Source: Deltaproteobacteria bacterium (GTDB lineage Bacteria; Bdellovibrionota; JACOXK01; 2-02-FULL-40-11). Taken from it: a DNA stretch of 5,838 nucleotides. The stretch lies in NCBI GenBank assembly GCA_016193165.1, contig JACPST010000199.1, positions 1 through 5,838 on the forward strand, written 5' to 3'. Made by a program: the position numbers and the translations under genes. Below, piece after piece: positions 1 to 5,395 of this stretch (positions are counted from its first letter, which is position 1; the number at the start of each line of letters is the position of its first letter). Under the pieces are notes generated by a model, which had not been told where the DNA came from, ran no database searches, and saw nothing but the letters and a program-made list of their open reading frames with translations.

Positions 1-1123
1 CTTTTTCGGTGTGCTTGGCCATGAAACTTGTACGAATGAGACTTTGGTCTTTGGGTACTCCTGGCGGTAATACAGGATTCGTAAACACGCCTTCATCATA
101 AATGGCCTTGGCAAAGAAGAGTGTTCTTAAATCATCTCCAATATTGATGGGAATAATGGGAGTTTGAGAAGGGGAGGTGTTATATCCCATATCATCAAAT
201 CCTTTTTTCATTTTATGAGTATTTTCCCATAGGTGCTCGACATGCTCCGGTTCTGTTTCCATGACATCCAGCGCCGCAATGACTGCCGCAATTGCGGAAG
301 GCGGCATTGAAGCGCTGAAAATAAAAGCGCGAGCGTGGTGTTTGACATATTCGATCACTTCTTCAGAGGCGACAATAAATCCACCCAAAGAAGCAAAAGA
401 TTTGCTGAAAGTCCCCATAATGATATCGACGTCTTTTGTGGCTTTAAAGTGATCTGCGGTTCCACGGCCGAGTTTCCCTAAAACACCGATGCCATGGGCA
501 TCATCAAGCATAATGCGAGCTTCATATTTTTTTGCCAGCTTTACAATTTCATCGAGTTTCGCGATATCTCCCGTCATTGAAAAAACACCATCGGTCACAA
601 TCAGTTTTCCGCAAGCTTGGTTATGTTCTTTTAAAAGTCTTTCGAGGTCTGCCATGTCGCTATGTTTAAAAACAACAGTCGGGCCTTCGGCTAAGCGCGT
701 GCCTTCAATGATGCTCGCGTGGTTTTCACTATCTGAAAAAATAACGTCTTCATGTCCGACCAAACAAGAGATGGTTCCTAGATTCGTTTGAAATCCCGTG
801 CTATATACCAGCGCCGCTTCTTTTTGCATGAAATGAGCCAAACGTTTTTCAAGTTCAATGTGAAGCGCGATCGTTCCATTTAAAAATCTTGAACCTGAAC
901 ATCCCGTTCCATATTTAGCGATTGCTTTTTTAGCCGCGGCAATGACTTTTGGATGAGAGGTAAGGCTTAGATAATTATTGGATCCAGCCATCACTTTTTT
1001 CTGGCCATCAATGTAAACCGTACCCCCTTCGGCATTATCAATGACGCGAAAGTAAGGATAAAGCCCAGCTTCCTGTGCTTCTTTAGCAGTCGTAAAGTCT
1101 CTGCATTTCTTAAAAAGACCCAT
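1..1123 (-). CDS. PLP-dependent alpha-oxoamine synthase, serine palmitoyltransferase-like (C-terminus off the left edge)
   Basis: The frame is open from the ATG at 1123 to the window edge, giving 374 codons. Family members run about 395-420 residues, so a short C-terminal piece is missing. Seen: GTGCSGSRFLNGT near residues 70-82; H135 in ENHASIIEG (the His that stacks on PLP); DDAHG with D207/D208 and H210 (PLP-nitrogen Asp and partner His); GTFSKSFASLGG with K241 as the Schiff-base lysine; and R364 in LIRTSF near the end. Known for the family: decarboxylative condensation of an amino acid with an acyl-CoA or acyl-ACP in the cytoplasm. Members include serine palmitoyltransferase (first step of sphingolipid synthesis), glycine C-acetyltransferase (Kbl) and AONS (BioF). 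The N-terminal YPYFR and the GTGCSGSRFLNGT block look most like bacterial SPT-type members, but the substrate cannot be fixed from sequence alone. It is divergent from tsaE. There is no Shine-Dalgarno before the ATG, and a promoter ends 9 nt upstream. Confidence 0.93.
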   Translation of the reverse strand, partial: MGLFKKCRDFTTAKEAQEAGLYPYFRVIDNAEGGTVYIDGQKKVMAGSNNYLSLTSHPKVIAAAKKAIAKYGTGCSGSRFLNGTIALHIELEKRLAHFMQKEAALVYSTGFQTNLGTISCLVGHEDVIFSDSENHASIIEGTRLAEGPTVVFKHSDMADLERLLKEHNQACGKLIVTDGVFSMTGDIAKLDEIVKLAKKYEARIMLDDAHGIGVLGKLGRGTADHFKATKDVDIIMGTFSKSFASLGGFIVASEEVIEYVKHHARAFIFSASMPPSAIAAVIAALDVMETEPEHVEHLWENTHKMKKGFDDMGYNTSPSQTPIIPINIGDDLRTLFFAKAIYDEGVFTNPVLPPGVPKDQSLIRTSFMAKHTEK

Positions 1124-1132
1124 AAAGTTCTA

Positions 1133-1161
1133 ACTTTAATAATTGGGTGAGGGGTTGTCAA
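1133..1161 (-). promoter_or_regulatory. Candidate sigma70 promoter of the SPT-like gene
   Basis: On the minus strand there is a perfect -35 TTGACA (1161-1156), a 17-bp spacer and a -10 TAAAGT (1138-1133, 4 of 6 to consensus). The -10 ends 9 nt before the ATG at 1123, so transcription would begin about 2-4 nt upstream of the start codon or at it. No Shine-Dalgarno lies in between. Prediction from consensus only. Confidence 0.55.
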
Positions 1162-1183
1162 ATCCTTTTTGCCTTGGTAGAGA
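1155..1183 (+). promoter_or_regulatory. Weak candidate promoter of tsaE, sharing -35 bases with the divergent promoter
   Basis: TTGTCA (1155-1160, 5 of 6) is followed after 17 bp by TAGAGA (1178-1183, only 3 of 6). It uses the same base pairs as the -35 of the divergent gene, because TTGTCAA reads TTGACAA on the other strand. The start codons at 1191/1194 lie 7-10 nt after the -10. The poor -10 keeps this tentative. Confidence 0.3.
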
Positions 1184-1193
1184 AAATAGCGTG

Positions 1194-1661
1194 ATGAAAA
1201 TGTTATCGCGAAGGGTAGAAAATCCTCTCAGTACTCAAAAGTTGGCTCAAGAACTTTCTTCTTTTTTAAAAAAGGGAGATATTTTGGGTCTTCGAGGAAA
1301 TTTAGGTTCTGGAAAAACAACATTTGTCCAAGGCCTTGCGCGAGGACTTAAAATTTTAAATGGGTATGCTGTTTCAAGTCCTACCTTTGCCTTTATCCAT
1401 GAGTATGCTTGTTCAGAGATTTCTCTTTTTCACATGGATTTTTATCGCTTGTCTCAAGATTTGGAAGCGGAGACTCTGGGGCTGGATCTGTATCTACAGG
1501 GACAGGGGATTTGTGCCATTGAATGGTTTGAAAAGGCTCAAGCGCTTTTGCCCAAAGATTTTTTAGAGCTTGAGTTTCAGGGTGTTTCAGAAAATACTCG
1601 TGATATCCATATGATAGCGCACGGTCCTCGCTCTCAAAAAATTCTTTCAAATTTTTTCTAA
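1194..1661 (+). CDS. tsaE: tRNA threonylcarbamoyladenosine biosynthesis ATPase TsaE
   Basis: The product has 155 residues, the usual TsaE size. TsaE is a small cytoplasmic P-loop ATPase that works with TsaB and TsaD in making t6A37 on ANN-decoding tRNAs. Seen, numbering from the ATG at 1194: an N-terminal helix ending in LKKGDILGL; a Walker A motif GNLGSGKTT at 35-43 with K41; SSPTFAFIHEY at 61-71 (the SPTF switch-like motif); HMDFYRL with D82; and AIEWFEK with E110/W111. All family signatures are intact. The frame runs upstream to a TTG at 1143, but homologues begin near the chosen ATG. GTG 1191 and ATG 1200 are the close alternatives, and no strong Shine-Dalgarno decides between them. It is divergent from the SPT-like gene and followed in the same direction, after 62 bp, by a gene with its own promoter. 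TsaB and TsaD are not in the window. Confidence 0.95.
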   Translation: MKMLSRRVENPLSTQKLAQELSSFLKKGDILGLRGNLGSGKTTFVQGLARGLKILNGYAVSSPTFAFIHEYACSEISLFHMDFYRLSQDLEAETLGLDLYLQGQGICAIEWFEKAQALLPKDFLELEFQGVSENTRDIHMIAHGPRSQKILSNFF

Positions 1662-1688
1662 TCTTTTTTTAAGAATCTTCCGATGGGT

Positions 1689-1694
1689 TATAAT
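1689..1694 (+). promoter_or_regulatory. Consensus -10 box upstream of the 109-residue gene
   Basis: A perfect TATAAT lies in the 62-bp gap between tsaE and the next gene. The -35 region is poor: TTTTTA at 1666-1671 with a 17-bp spacer, within a T-run. The box ends 29 nt before the ATG at 1724, which allows a normal leader containing the Shine-Dalgarno. It suggests the small gene is transcribed independently of tsaE. Confidence 0.5.
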
Positions 1695-1711
1695 GAACGT
1701 AGTTTGAACTT

Positions 1712-1717
1712 AGGAGG
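1712..1717 (+). promoter_or_regulatory. Strong Shine-Dalgarno of the 109-residue gene
   Basis: AGGAGG sits 6 nt before the ATG at 1724, an ideal spacing, and fixes that start. It is the only canonical full-length ribosome binding site in the window. Confidence 0.85.
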
Positions 1718-1723
1718 TTTGGA

Positions 1724-2053
1724 ATGACAGCCGCCAAAGGCGTTGCCTTAAAAAAATGTCATTATAAAGCATGCGCTCATTCAGCCACCACAGGAAAATT
1801 TTGCAGACTTCACTACATGATGACGTGGCAAAAAACAAAAAAATTATCTCTTGAAACAAAAGAAAAGATGCTGGATCGCTACATTAAAGCCATCACGAAA
1901 AAGTATCCAGATGATTATTTAGAGGTGCTTAAAAAAGACCTTTCGAGTGAAGAGAGTTTTAAAAAATCTGTCCATGACCTCGATTTAGAAAATATGTCAG
2001 ATTTAGATTTTTTGGATGACTACGGGGATATTATTAAGAAAATCAAAAAATAA
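1724..2053 (+). CDS. Small protein of unknown function with an N-terminal Cys3His putative zinc site
   Basis: The product has 109 residues, with a secure start (AGGAGG 6 nt upstream). I do not recognise a named family. Seen: a compact C12-x4-C17-x9-C27-x2-H30-Y31 motif near the N-terminus. Its spacing resembles the short CxxxxC...CxxHY zinc-binding modules found in various DNA- or RNA-related proteins. The region after about residue 38 is rich in Lys, Asp and Glu, looks mainly helical, and ends in a basic KKIKK tail. There is no signal peptide or membrane segment, so a cytoplasmic location is expected. Inference: a zinc-stabilised nucleic-acid- or protein-binding adaptor; no catalytic residues are evident. 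It lies downstream of tsaE with its own -10 box, and converges on the 143-residue gene 21 bp away across a palindrome. Confidence 0.82.
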   Translation: MTAAKGVALKKCHYKACAHSATTGKFCRLHYMMTWQKTKKLSLETKEKMLDRYIKAITKKYPDDYLEVLKKDLSSEESFKKSVHDLDLENMSDLDFLDDYGDIIKKIKK

Positions 2054-2061
2054 TAACGAAC

Positions 2062-2077
2062 TAGTGTCGCGACACTA
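2062..2077. repeat. Perfect 16-bp palindrome at a convergent gene junction
   Basis: TAGTGTCG/CGACACTA is a perfect inverted repeat with no central spacer. It begins 9 bp after the stop of the 109-residue gene, and its last three bases (2075-2077) are the TAG stop of the minus-strand gene. As RNA it could form a 6-bp stem with a CGCG loop. No strong T-run follows on the plus strand; on the minus strand a modest T-rich stretch follows some bases later. It may be a weak bidirectional terminator or a protein-binding dyad; neither is established. Confidence 0.6.
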
Positions 2078-2506
2078 AGTATTCTTTAATAACTTATTCG
2101 TCTTTTCTTCTAAAGCTTCATTGGCTGTCGAGGTTTTCATATAAACGGTTTCAGTGCTTAGATCATAGGGTTTCCACTCTTCGCCAATTATCACATCGCG
2201 ATTCTCAAAAAAATATTCATCAAAAAAAGCGCCCAGAGAATCAATGAGAATATGGACATGATTATCCAATGTATTTTTTTTGGTGTTGAGATCTATAGAG
2301 GCTGTACAACTTATGGTTTTTGCAGACCGAATCAGGGTTAGACGAATGAGCATTTCTTGGGGGTACACGGCGCCTTCCGCAATGATTTGCTCGTCAGGTT
2401 CTAAATATTTTTTATAATTTTCCTCAAAGGTTTCATCAATGAGTTTAATATAGTCTTGTGGGAAAGGAACTGGTTTTAACTGTGTTTTAATCCGAGAGCT
2501 TAACAT
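2075..2506 (-). CDS. Hypothetical protein, 143 residues, unknown function
   Basis: I do not recognise a family. The 143-residue product has no signal peptide, membrane segment or metal-binding cluster and only one Cys, so it is probably cytoplasmic. Seen: a charged N-terminal third (PVPFPQDYIKLIDETFEENY) that looks helical; a central stretch, about residues 40-75, of alternating hydrophobics typical of beta strands (MLIRLTLI, TISCTASIDL); a likely amphipathic helix (HVHILIDSLGAFFDEYF); and a polar C-terminus. This suggests a small alpha/beta fold. That it is real is supported by the full-length frame in a gap between known genes, by the promoter placed just before its ATG, and by no competing gene on the other strand. 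There is no Shine-Dalgarno. It is divergent from miaB (58 bp between starts) and convergent with the zinc-site gene. Confidence 0.78.
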   Translation of the reverse strand: MLSSRIKTQLKPVPFPQDYIKLIDETFEENYKKYLEPDEQIIAEGAVYPQEMLIRLTLIRSAKTISCTASIDLNTKKNTLDNHVHILIDSLGAFFDEYFFENRDVIIGEEWKPYDLSTETVYMKTSTANEALEEKTNKLLKNT

Positions 2507-2512
2507 GGGCGC

Positions 2513-2541
2513 AGTATATAGGGTTTGACTCTGAAAGGCAA
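2513..2541 (-). promoter_or_regulatory. Candidate promoter of the 143-residue gene, placed for a leaderless mRNA
   Basis: On the minus strand: -35 TTGCCT (2541-2536), a 17-bp spacer, then -10 TATACT (2518-2513, 5 of 6). Only 6 nt (2512-2507) separate the -10 from the ATG at 2506, so the expected transcription start falls on or beside the A of the start codon. The 6 nt are GCGCCC, with no ribosome binding site. Confidence 0.55.
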
Positions 2542-2553
2542 TTTCACTAAAAC
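2525..2553 (+). promoter_or_regulatory. Candidate promoter of miaB
   Basis: TTGACT (2525-2530, 5 of 6), a 17-bp spacer and TAAAAC (2548-2553, 4 of 6). It interleaves with the oppositely directed promoter, its -35 lying inside the other's spacer. A start about 7 nt after the -10 would leave only a few bases before the GTG at 2565 and would exclude the GAGG at 2554-2557. The true start may therefore lie elsewhere. Confidence 0.35.
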
Positions 2554-2557
2554 TGAG
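2554..2557 (+). promoter_or_regulatory. Short Shine-Dalgarno of miaB
   Basis: GAGG lies 7 nt before the GTG at 2565 and supports this non-ATG start. The next residues, PNFYLKTYGCQMN, align with the usual MiaB N-terminus, so the GTG is well placed. Confidence 0.55.
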
Positions 2558-2564
2558 GCCTTAC

Positions 2565-3869
2565 GTGCCAAACTTTTATCTTAAAACCTATGGCTGTCAG
2601 ATGAATGTGTACGATTCGGAACGCATCACAGGGCTTTTGGGCGCCCTAAATTTTAAGCCTACAGAAAAGATTAAGGAGGCAGATCTCATTCTTTTTAATA
2701 GCTGCACGGTTCGCGAAAAAGCCAAACAAAAGCTTTTGAGTGATTTGGGGCGTTTAAAAGCATTTAAAGAGAAAAATAAAAAGCTCATTATCGGGATAGG
2801 GGGATGTGTAGCTCAAGAAGCAGGAGATGAGCTTTTAAAACGTATCCCTCATTTAGATTTGGTTTTTGGCGTCGATCAAGTGGATCAGCTTGCAGATCTT
2901 CTGGGCCGCATTCAAGAAACAAAATCTCGGTTGGCCGTGACGGCATTTGATACGGATCCACAATTTTCTTTGTCCTATGTAAGAAAAGATTCTAGCCCTG
3001 TTTCGGCCTATGTTACGATCATTAAAGGATGCGATAAGTTTTGTTCTTTTTGTATTGTTCCTTTTACAAGGGGGCGTGAAAAGAGCCGATCCCCTCGAGA
3101 AATCCTTCAAGAAATTGAGCTCAGGGTTGAAAAAGGAACTCGGGAAATTACGCTTTTAGGGCAAAACGTCAATTCTTACGCGGCTGAAGAATTTACCTTT
3201 CCAAGCCTTTTAAAGCTGGTGTCCAAAGTTCCAAATTTGAAACGCCTTCGGTTTACAAGTCCCCATCCTCAAGATTTTTGCGAAGGAATGATCGAATGTT
3301 ACGTGGAGCTGCCCAATTTATGCAAACATCTTCACTTGCCTGTTCAATGCGGAAGCAATCGCGTTTTAAAAGCCATGCGTCGTTGGTATACCATCGAGCA
3401 TTATAAAGAACATGTTGAAAAGCTAAGAAAACGAGTCCCCGATATAGCGCTTTCAACAGATATGATTGTGGGATTTCCCGGGGAAACCAACGAGGAATTT
3501 GAAGAGACGTTGAAGCTTTTACGGGATGTCCGCTATGATTTTGTATATTCTTTTCGATATTCTCCCAGAGTGGGAACCTCGGCCTATGAATGGAAAGATG
3601 ATGTTCCTGAGGAAGAAAAAGACGAGCGCTTGCAAAGGCTTCAGTCGCTTCAAGATGAAATCTCTTTAGAAAAAAATCAAGAGCTTATCGGAAAGATATA
3701 TGAGGTTTTGGTTGAAAAAATTTCTTCCACCGGCGCGCCGGTGAGTGTCCTTCAAGGAAGAACTGAAACGCATAAGATTGTGCATTTTAAAGGAGCCCCA
3801 AATCTCATAGGGAAATTTGTCCAGGTGCGGCTCACCAAAGCCATGCCCCATAGCTTCCTGGGTGATTAA
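2565..3869 (+). CDS. miaB: tRNA-2-methylthio-N6-dimethylallyladenosine synthase MiaB
   Basis: The product has 434 residues, at the short end for the family (about 440-475). It is a radical-SAM methylthiotransferase that converts i6A37 to ms2i6A37 in tRNAs reading UNN codons, using two 4Fe-4S clusters in the cytoplasm. Seen: an N-terminal UPF0004 domain with cluster ligands C11 (YGCQMN), C47 (NSCTVREKA) and C81 (GGCVAQ); a radical-SAM CxxxCxxC motif C156-C160-C163 (GCDKFCSFC) followed by VPFTRGRE; LLGQNVNSY; LHLPVQCGSNRVLKAMRR; TDMIVGFPGET; and a C-terminal TRAM domain from about residue 372 with QGRTETHKIVHF. These are MiaB rather than RimO or MtaB signatures. It starts with GTG. It is followed after 46 bp by guaB, which appears to have its own promoter. 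MiaA, which makes the substrate, is not in the window. Confidence 0.97.
   Translation: MPNFYLKTYGCQMNVYDSERITGLLGALNFKPTEKIKEADLILFNSCTVREKAKQKLLSDLGRLKAFKEKNKKLIIGIGGCVAQEAGDELLKRIPHLDLVFGVDQVDQLADLLGRIQETKSRLAVTAFDTDPQFSLSYVRKDSSPVSAYVTIIKGCDKFCSFCIVPFTRGREKSRSPREILQEIELRVEKGTREITLLGQNVNSYAAEEFTFPSLLKLVSKVPNLKRLRFTSPHPQDFCEGMIECYVELPNLCKHLHLPVQCGSNRVLKAMRRWYTIEHYKEHVEKLRKRVPDIALSTDMIVGFPGETNEEFEETLKLLRDVRYDFVYSFRYSPRVGTSAYEWKDDVPEEEKDERLQRLQSLQDEISLEKNQELIGKIYEVLVEKISSTGAPVSVLQGRTETHKIVHFKGAPNLIGKFVQVRLTKAMPHSFLGD
3728..3743. repeat. GC-rich perfect 16-bp palindrome inside miaB
   Basis: CACCGGCG/CGCCGGTG is a perfect dyad within the TRAM-domain coding region, encoding Thr-Gly-Ala-Pro-Val. 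It is all G/C except for one A:T pair in each arm, in an otherwise AT-rich gene. As RNA it could form a 6-bp stem with a four-base loop. It may be coincidence. Confidence 0.5.
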
Positions 3870-3880
3870 ATTTTAGGCAA

Positions 3881-3910
3881 TTGACAAATGACGTGAGTCT
3901 TAGTAATACT
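3881..3910 (+). promoter_or_regulatory. Candidate guaBA promoter with consensus -35
   Basis: A perfect TTGACA (3881-3886) is followed after 18 bp by AATACT (3905-3910, 4 of 6). The -10 ends 5 nt before the ATG at 3916, predicting a start at or next to the A of ATG. The gap to miaB is 46 bp, with no room for a purine riboswitch and no visible terminator. Confidence 0.5.
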
Positions 3911-3915
3911 TTTAC

Positions 3916-5388
3916 ATGGTGCAACCATTAGAGCCTTCCATTCGAGAAGGTCTCACATTTGATGATGTTCTTTTAGTTCCCCAACAATCTGAATGCCTGC
4001 CCAAAGAGGTCAGTTTAAGAACCCGTTTGGCCGCGGATGTTTGGCTCAACATTCCGCTTCTTTCTGCCGCCATGGATACCGTTACAGAAGCTAAAGCCGC
4101 CATTACGATGGCCAGAGAAGGAGGCATAGGGGTTATTCACAAAAACTTATCTCCCAAAAACCAAGCCTTTGAAGTGGAGAAAGTTAAAAAATCTGAAAGT
4201 GGAATGATTTTAGATCCCATTACGATGGAGCCTGAACAAAAACTTGCGCAAGCTTTAGAAGTCATGCGGCAATATAAGATTTCAGGGGTTCCCATTGTGC
4301 GAGCTGGAAAATTGGCGGGAATCCTCACCAATCGAGATCTTCGATTTGAACAAAATCTCGCTCTTCCCATTCATGAAGTGATGACCAAAAAGAATTTGGT
4401 GACTGCACCGGTGGGGACAACTCTCGAGCAAGCCAAGGCGATTTTGCAAAAGCATCGGATTGAAAAATTACCTGTGGTTGATGACGCAGGAAATTTAAAG
4501 GGTTTGATTACCATTAAAGACATTGAAAAATCGATTAATTTCCCCCATGCTAATAAAGATCGCTTTGGGCGGTTGCGAGTGGCGGCAGCAGTCGGAGTTT
4601 CGCAAGACCGTGAAGAAAGAATTGAGCTCTTATTAAAAAATAAAGTGGATGTCATTGTGATTGATACGGCGCATGGAGATTCTAAAAATGTGATTGAAGC
4701 TGTACAAGCCAGTCGGTCTAATTTTAAAAATGGTGTCATTATTGCTGGCAATGTGGCTACGGCTGAAGGGGCAGAGCGTCTCATCAAAGCTGGAGCCCAT
4801 GCCGTAAAAATTGGTGTAGGTCCGGGGTCTATTTGTACCACTCGCATTGTGGCAGGCATTGGGGTTCCCCAAATGAGCGCTATTTTTGATTGTGCTTCTG
4901 TGGCGCGAAAATACGATGTGTCTCTCATTGCCGATGGAGGCATTCGCTACTCAGGCGATATTGTAAAGGCTTTGGCGGGTGGAGCTCATTCCATTATGAT
5001 TGGAAATTTATTCGCGGGGACGGATGAAAGTCCCGGAGAAACGATTCTGTATCAAGGAAGAAGTGTGAAGGTATACCGAGGGATGGGATCTTTGGGTGCG
5101 ATGGTTCAAGGCAGTCGAGACAGATATTCTCAGAGTGATATTGATAGCTTAGATAAACTTGTTCCAGAAGGAATTGAAGGAATGGTTCCGTATAAAGGGC
5201 CACTTTCCACAAGCATTTATCAGCTTTTGGGTGGCATGCGCTCTGGGATGGGATATGTGGGATGTCGCACGATTTCCGAGCTTCAAGAAAAAGCCAAATT
5301 TATTCGTATGACGTCGCATGGTCACAGAGAAAGTCATGTCCATGATGTAACCATCACCAAAGAAGCGCCCAACTATCGACCCAGCTAA
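3916..5388 (+). CDS. guaB: Inosine-5'-monophosphate dehydrogenase
   Basis: The product has 490 residues, close to the family norm of about 488. It is a cytoplasmic tetrameric enzyme oxidising IMP to XMP with NAD+, the committed step to GMP. Seen: [13 protein letters not shown] and [13 protein letters not shown] in the N-terminal barrel half; two CBS domains at about 97-147 and 155-212 (SGVPIV...[12 protein letters not shown] and [11 protein letters not shown]...[10 protein letters not shown]); D250 in VIDTAHGDS (NAD side); the catalytic loop GPGSICTTR with C307; D340 in [10 protein letters not shown] (IMP ribose/phosphate region); GMGSLGAM; the mobile-flap pair R403-Y404 in SRDRYSQ, where RYFQ is usual; [12 protein letters not shown]; and the C-terminal [15 protein letters not shown]. 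All catalytic residues are present. There is no Shine-Dalgarno, but homology fits the ATG at 3916. guaA follows after 7 bp in the same direction. Confidence 0.98.
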   Translation: MVQPLEPSIREGLTFDDVLLVPQQSECLPKEVSLRTRLAADVWLNIPLLSAAMDTVTEAKAAITMAREGGIGVIHKNLSPKNQAFEVEKVKKSESGMILDPITMEPEQKLAQALEVMRQYKISGVPIVRAGKLAGILTNRDLRFEQNLALPIHEVMTKKNLVTAPVGTTLEQAKAILQKHRIEKLPVVDDAGNLKGLITIKDIEKSINFPHANKDRFGRLRVAAAVGVSQDREERIELLLKNKVDVIVIDTAHGDSKNVIEAVQASRSNFKNGVIIAGNVATAEGAERLIKAGAHAVKIGVGPGSICTTRIVAGIGVPQMSAIFDCASVARKYDVSLIADGGIRYSGDIVKALAGGAHSIMIGNLFAGTDESPGETILYQGRSVKVYRGMGSLGAMVQGSRDRYSQSDIDSLDKLVPEGIEGMVPYKGPLSTSIYQLLGGMRSGMGYVGCRTISELQEKAKFIRMTSHGHRESHVHDVTITKEAPNYRPS

Positions 5389-5395
5389 ATCACCT

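Noticed and set aside
261..791. Two plus-strand open frames (261-452 and 489-791)
   Set aside because: They lie opposite the SPT-like gene, whose catalytic motifs are read through both stretches. They are antisense shadows.
1143..1193. TTG-initiated N-terminal extension of tsaE by 17 residues
   Set aside because: TTG at 1143 falls inside the divergent promoter region with no ribosome binding site. TsaE homologues begin near the ATG at 1194.
1261..1274. CTTTTTTAAAAAAG palindrome and homopolymer run in tsaE as a programmed slippage site
   Set aside because: The TsaE frame is intact across it, and no alternative product in another frame looks meaningful. It is expected in AT-rich DNA encoding Phe-Leu-Lys-Lys.
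1393..1650. 85-codon minus-strand open frame within tsaE
   Set aside because: It is opposite conserved TsaE motifs (HMDFYRL, IEW) and has no independent support.
1636..1657. AAAAAATT/AATTTTTT inverted repeat at the end of tsaE, as an intrinsic terminator
   Set aside because: The 8-bp stem is only A:T pairs and lies within the coding region. It is too weak for a standard terminator, although T-rich sequence follows.
3870..3915. Purine riboswitch or other structured leader upstream of guaB
   Set aside because: Only 46 bp separate miaB and guaB, and they hold a promoter ending next to the ATG. There is no space for an aptamer.
4371..4943. 190-codon minus-strand open frame
   Set aside because: It lies entirely opposite guaB, which is a full-length canonical IMPDH. 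The antisense product resembles no protein family I know.
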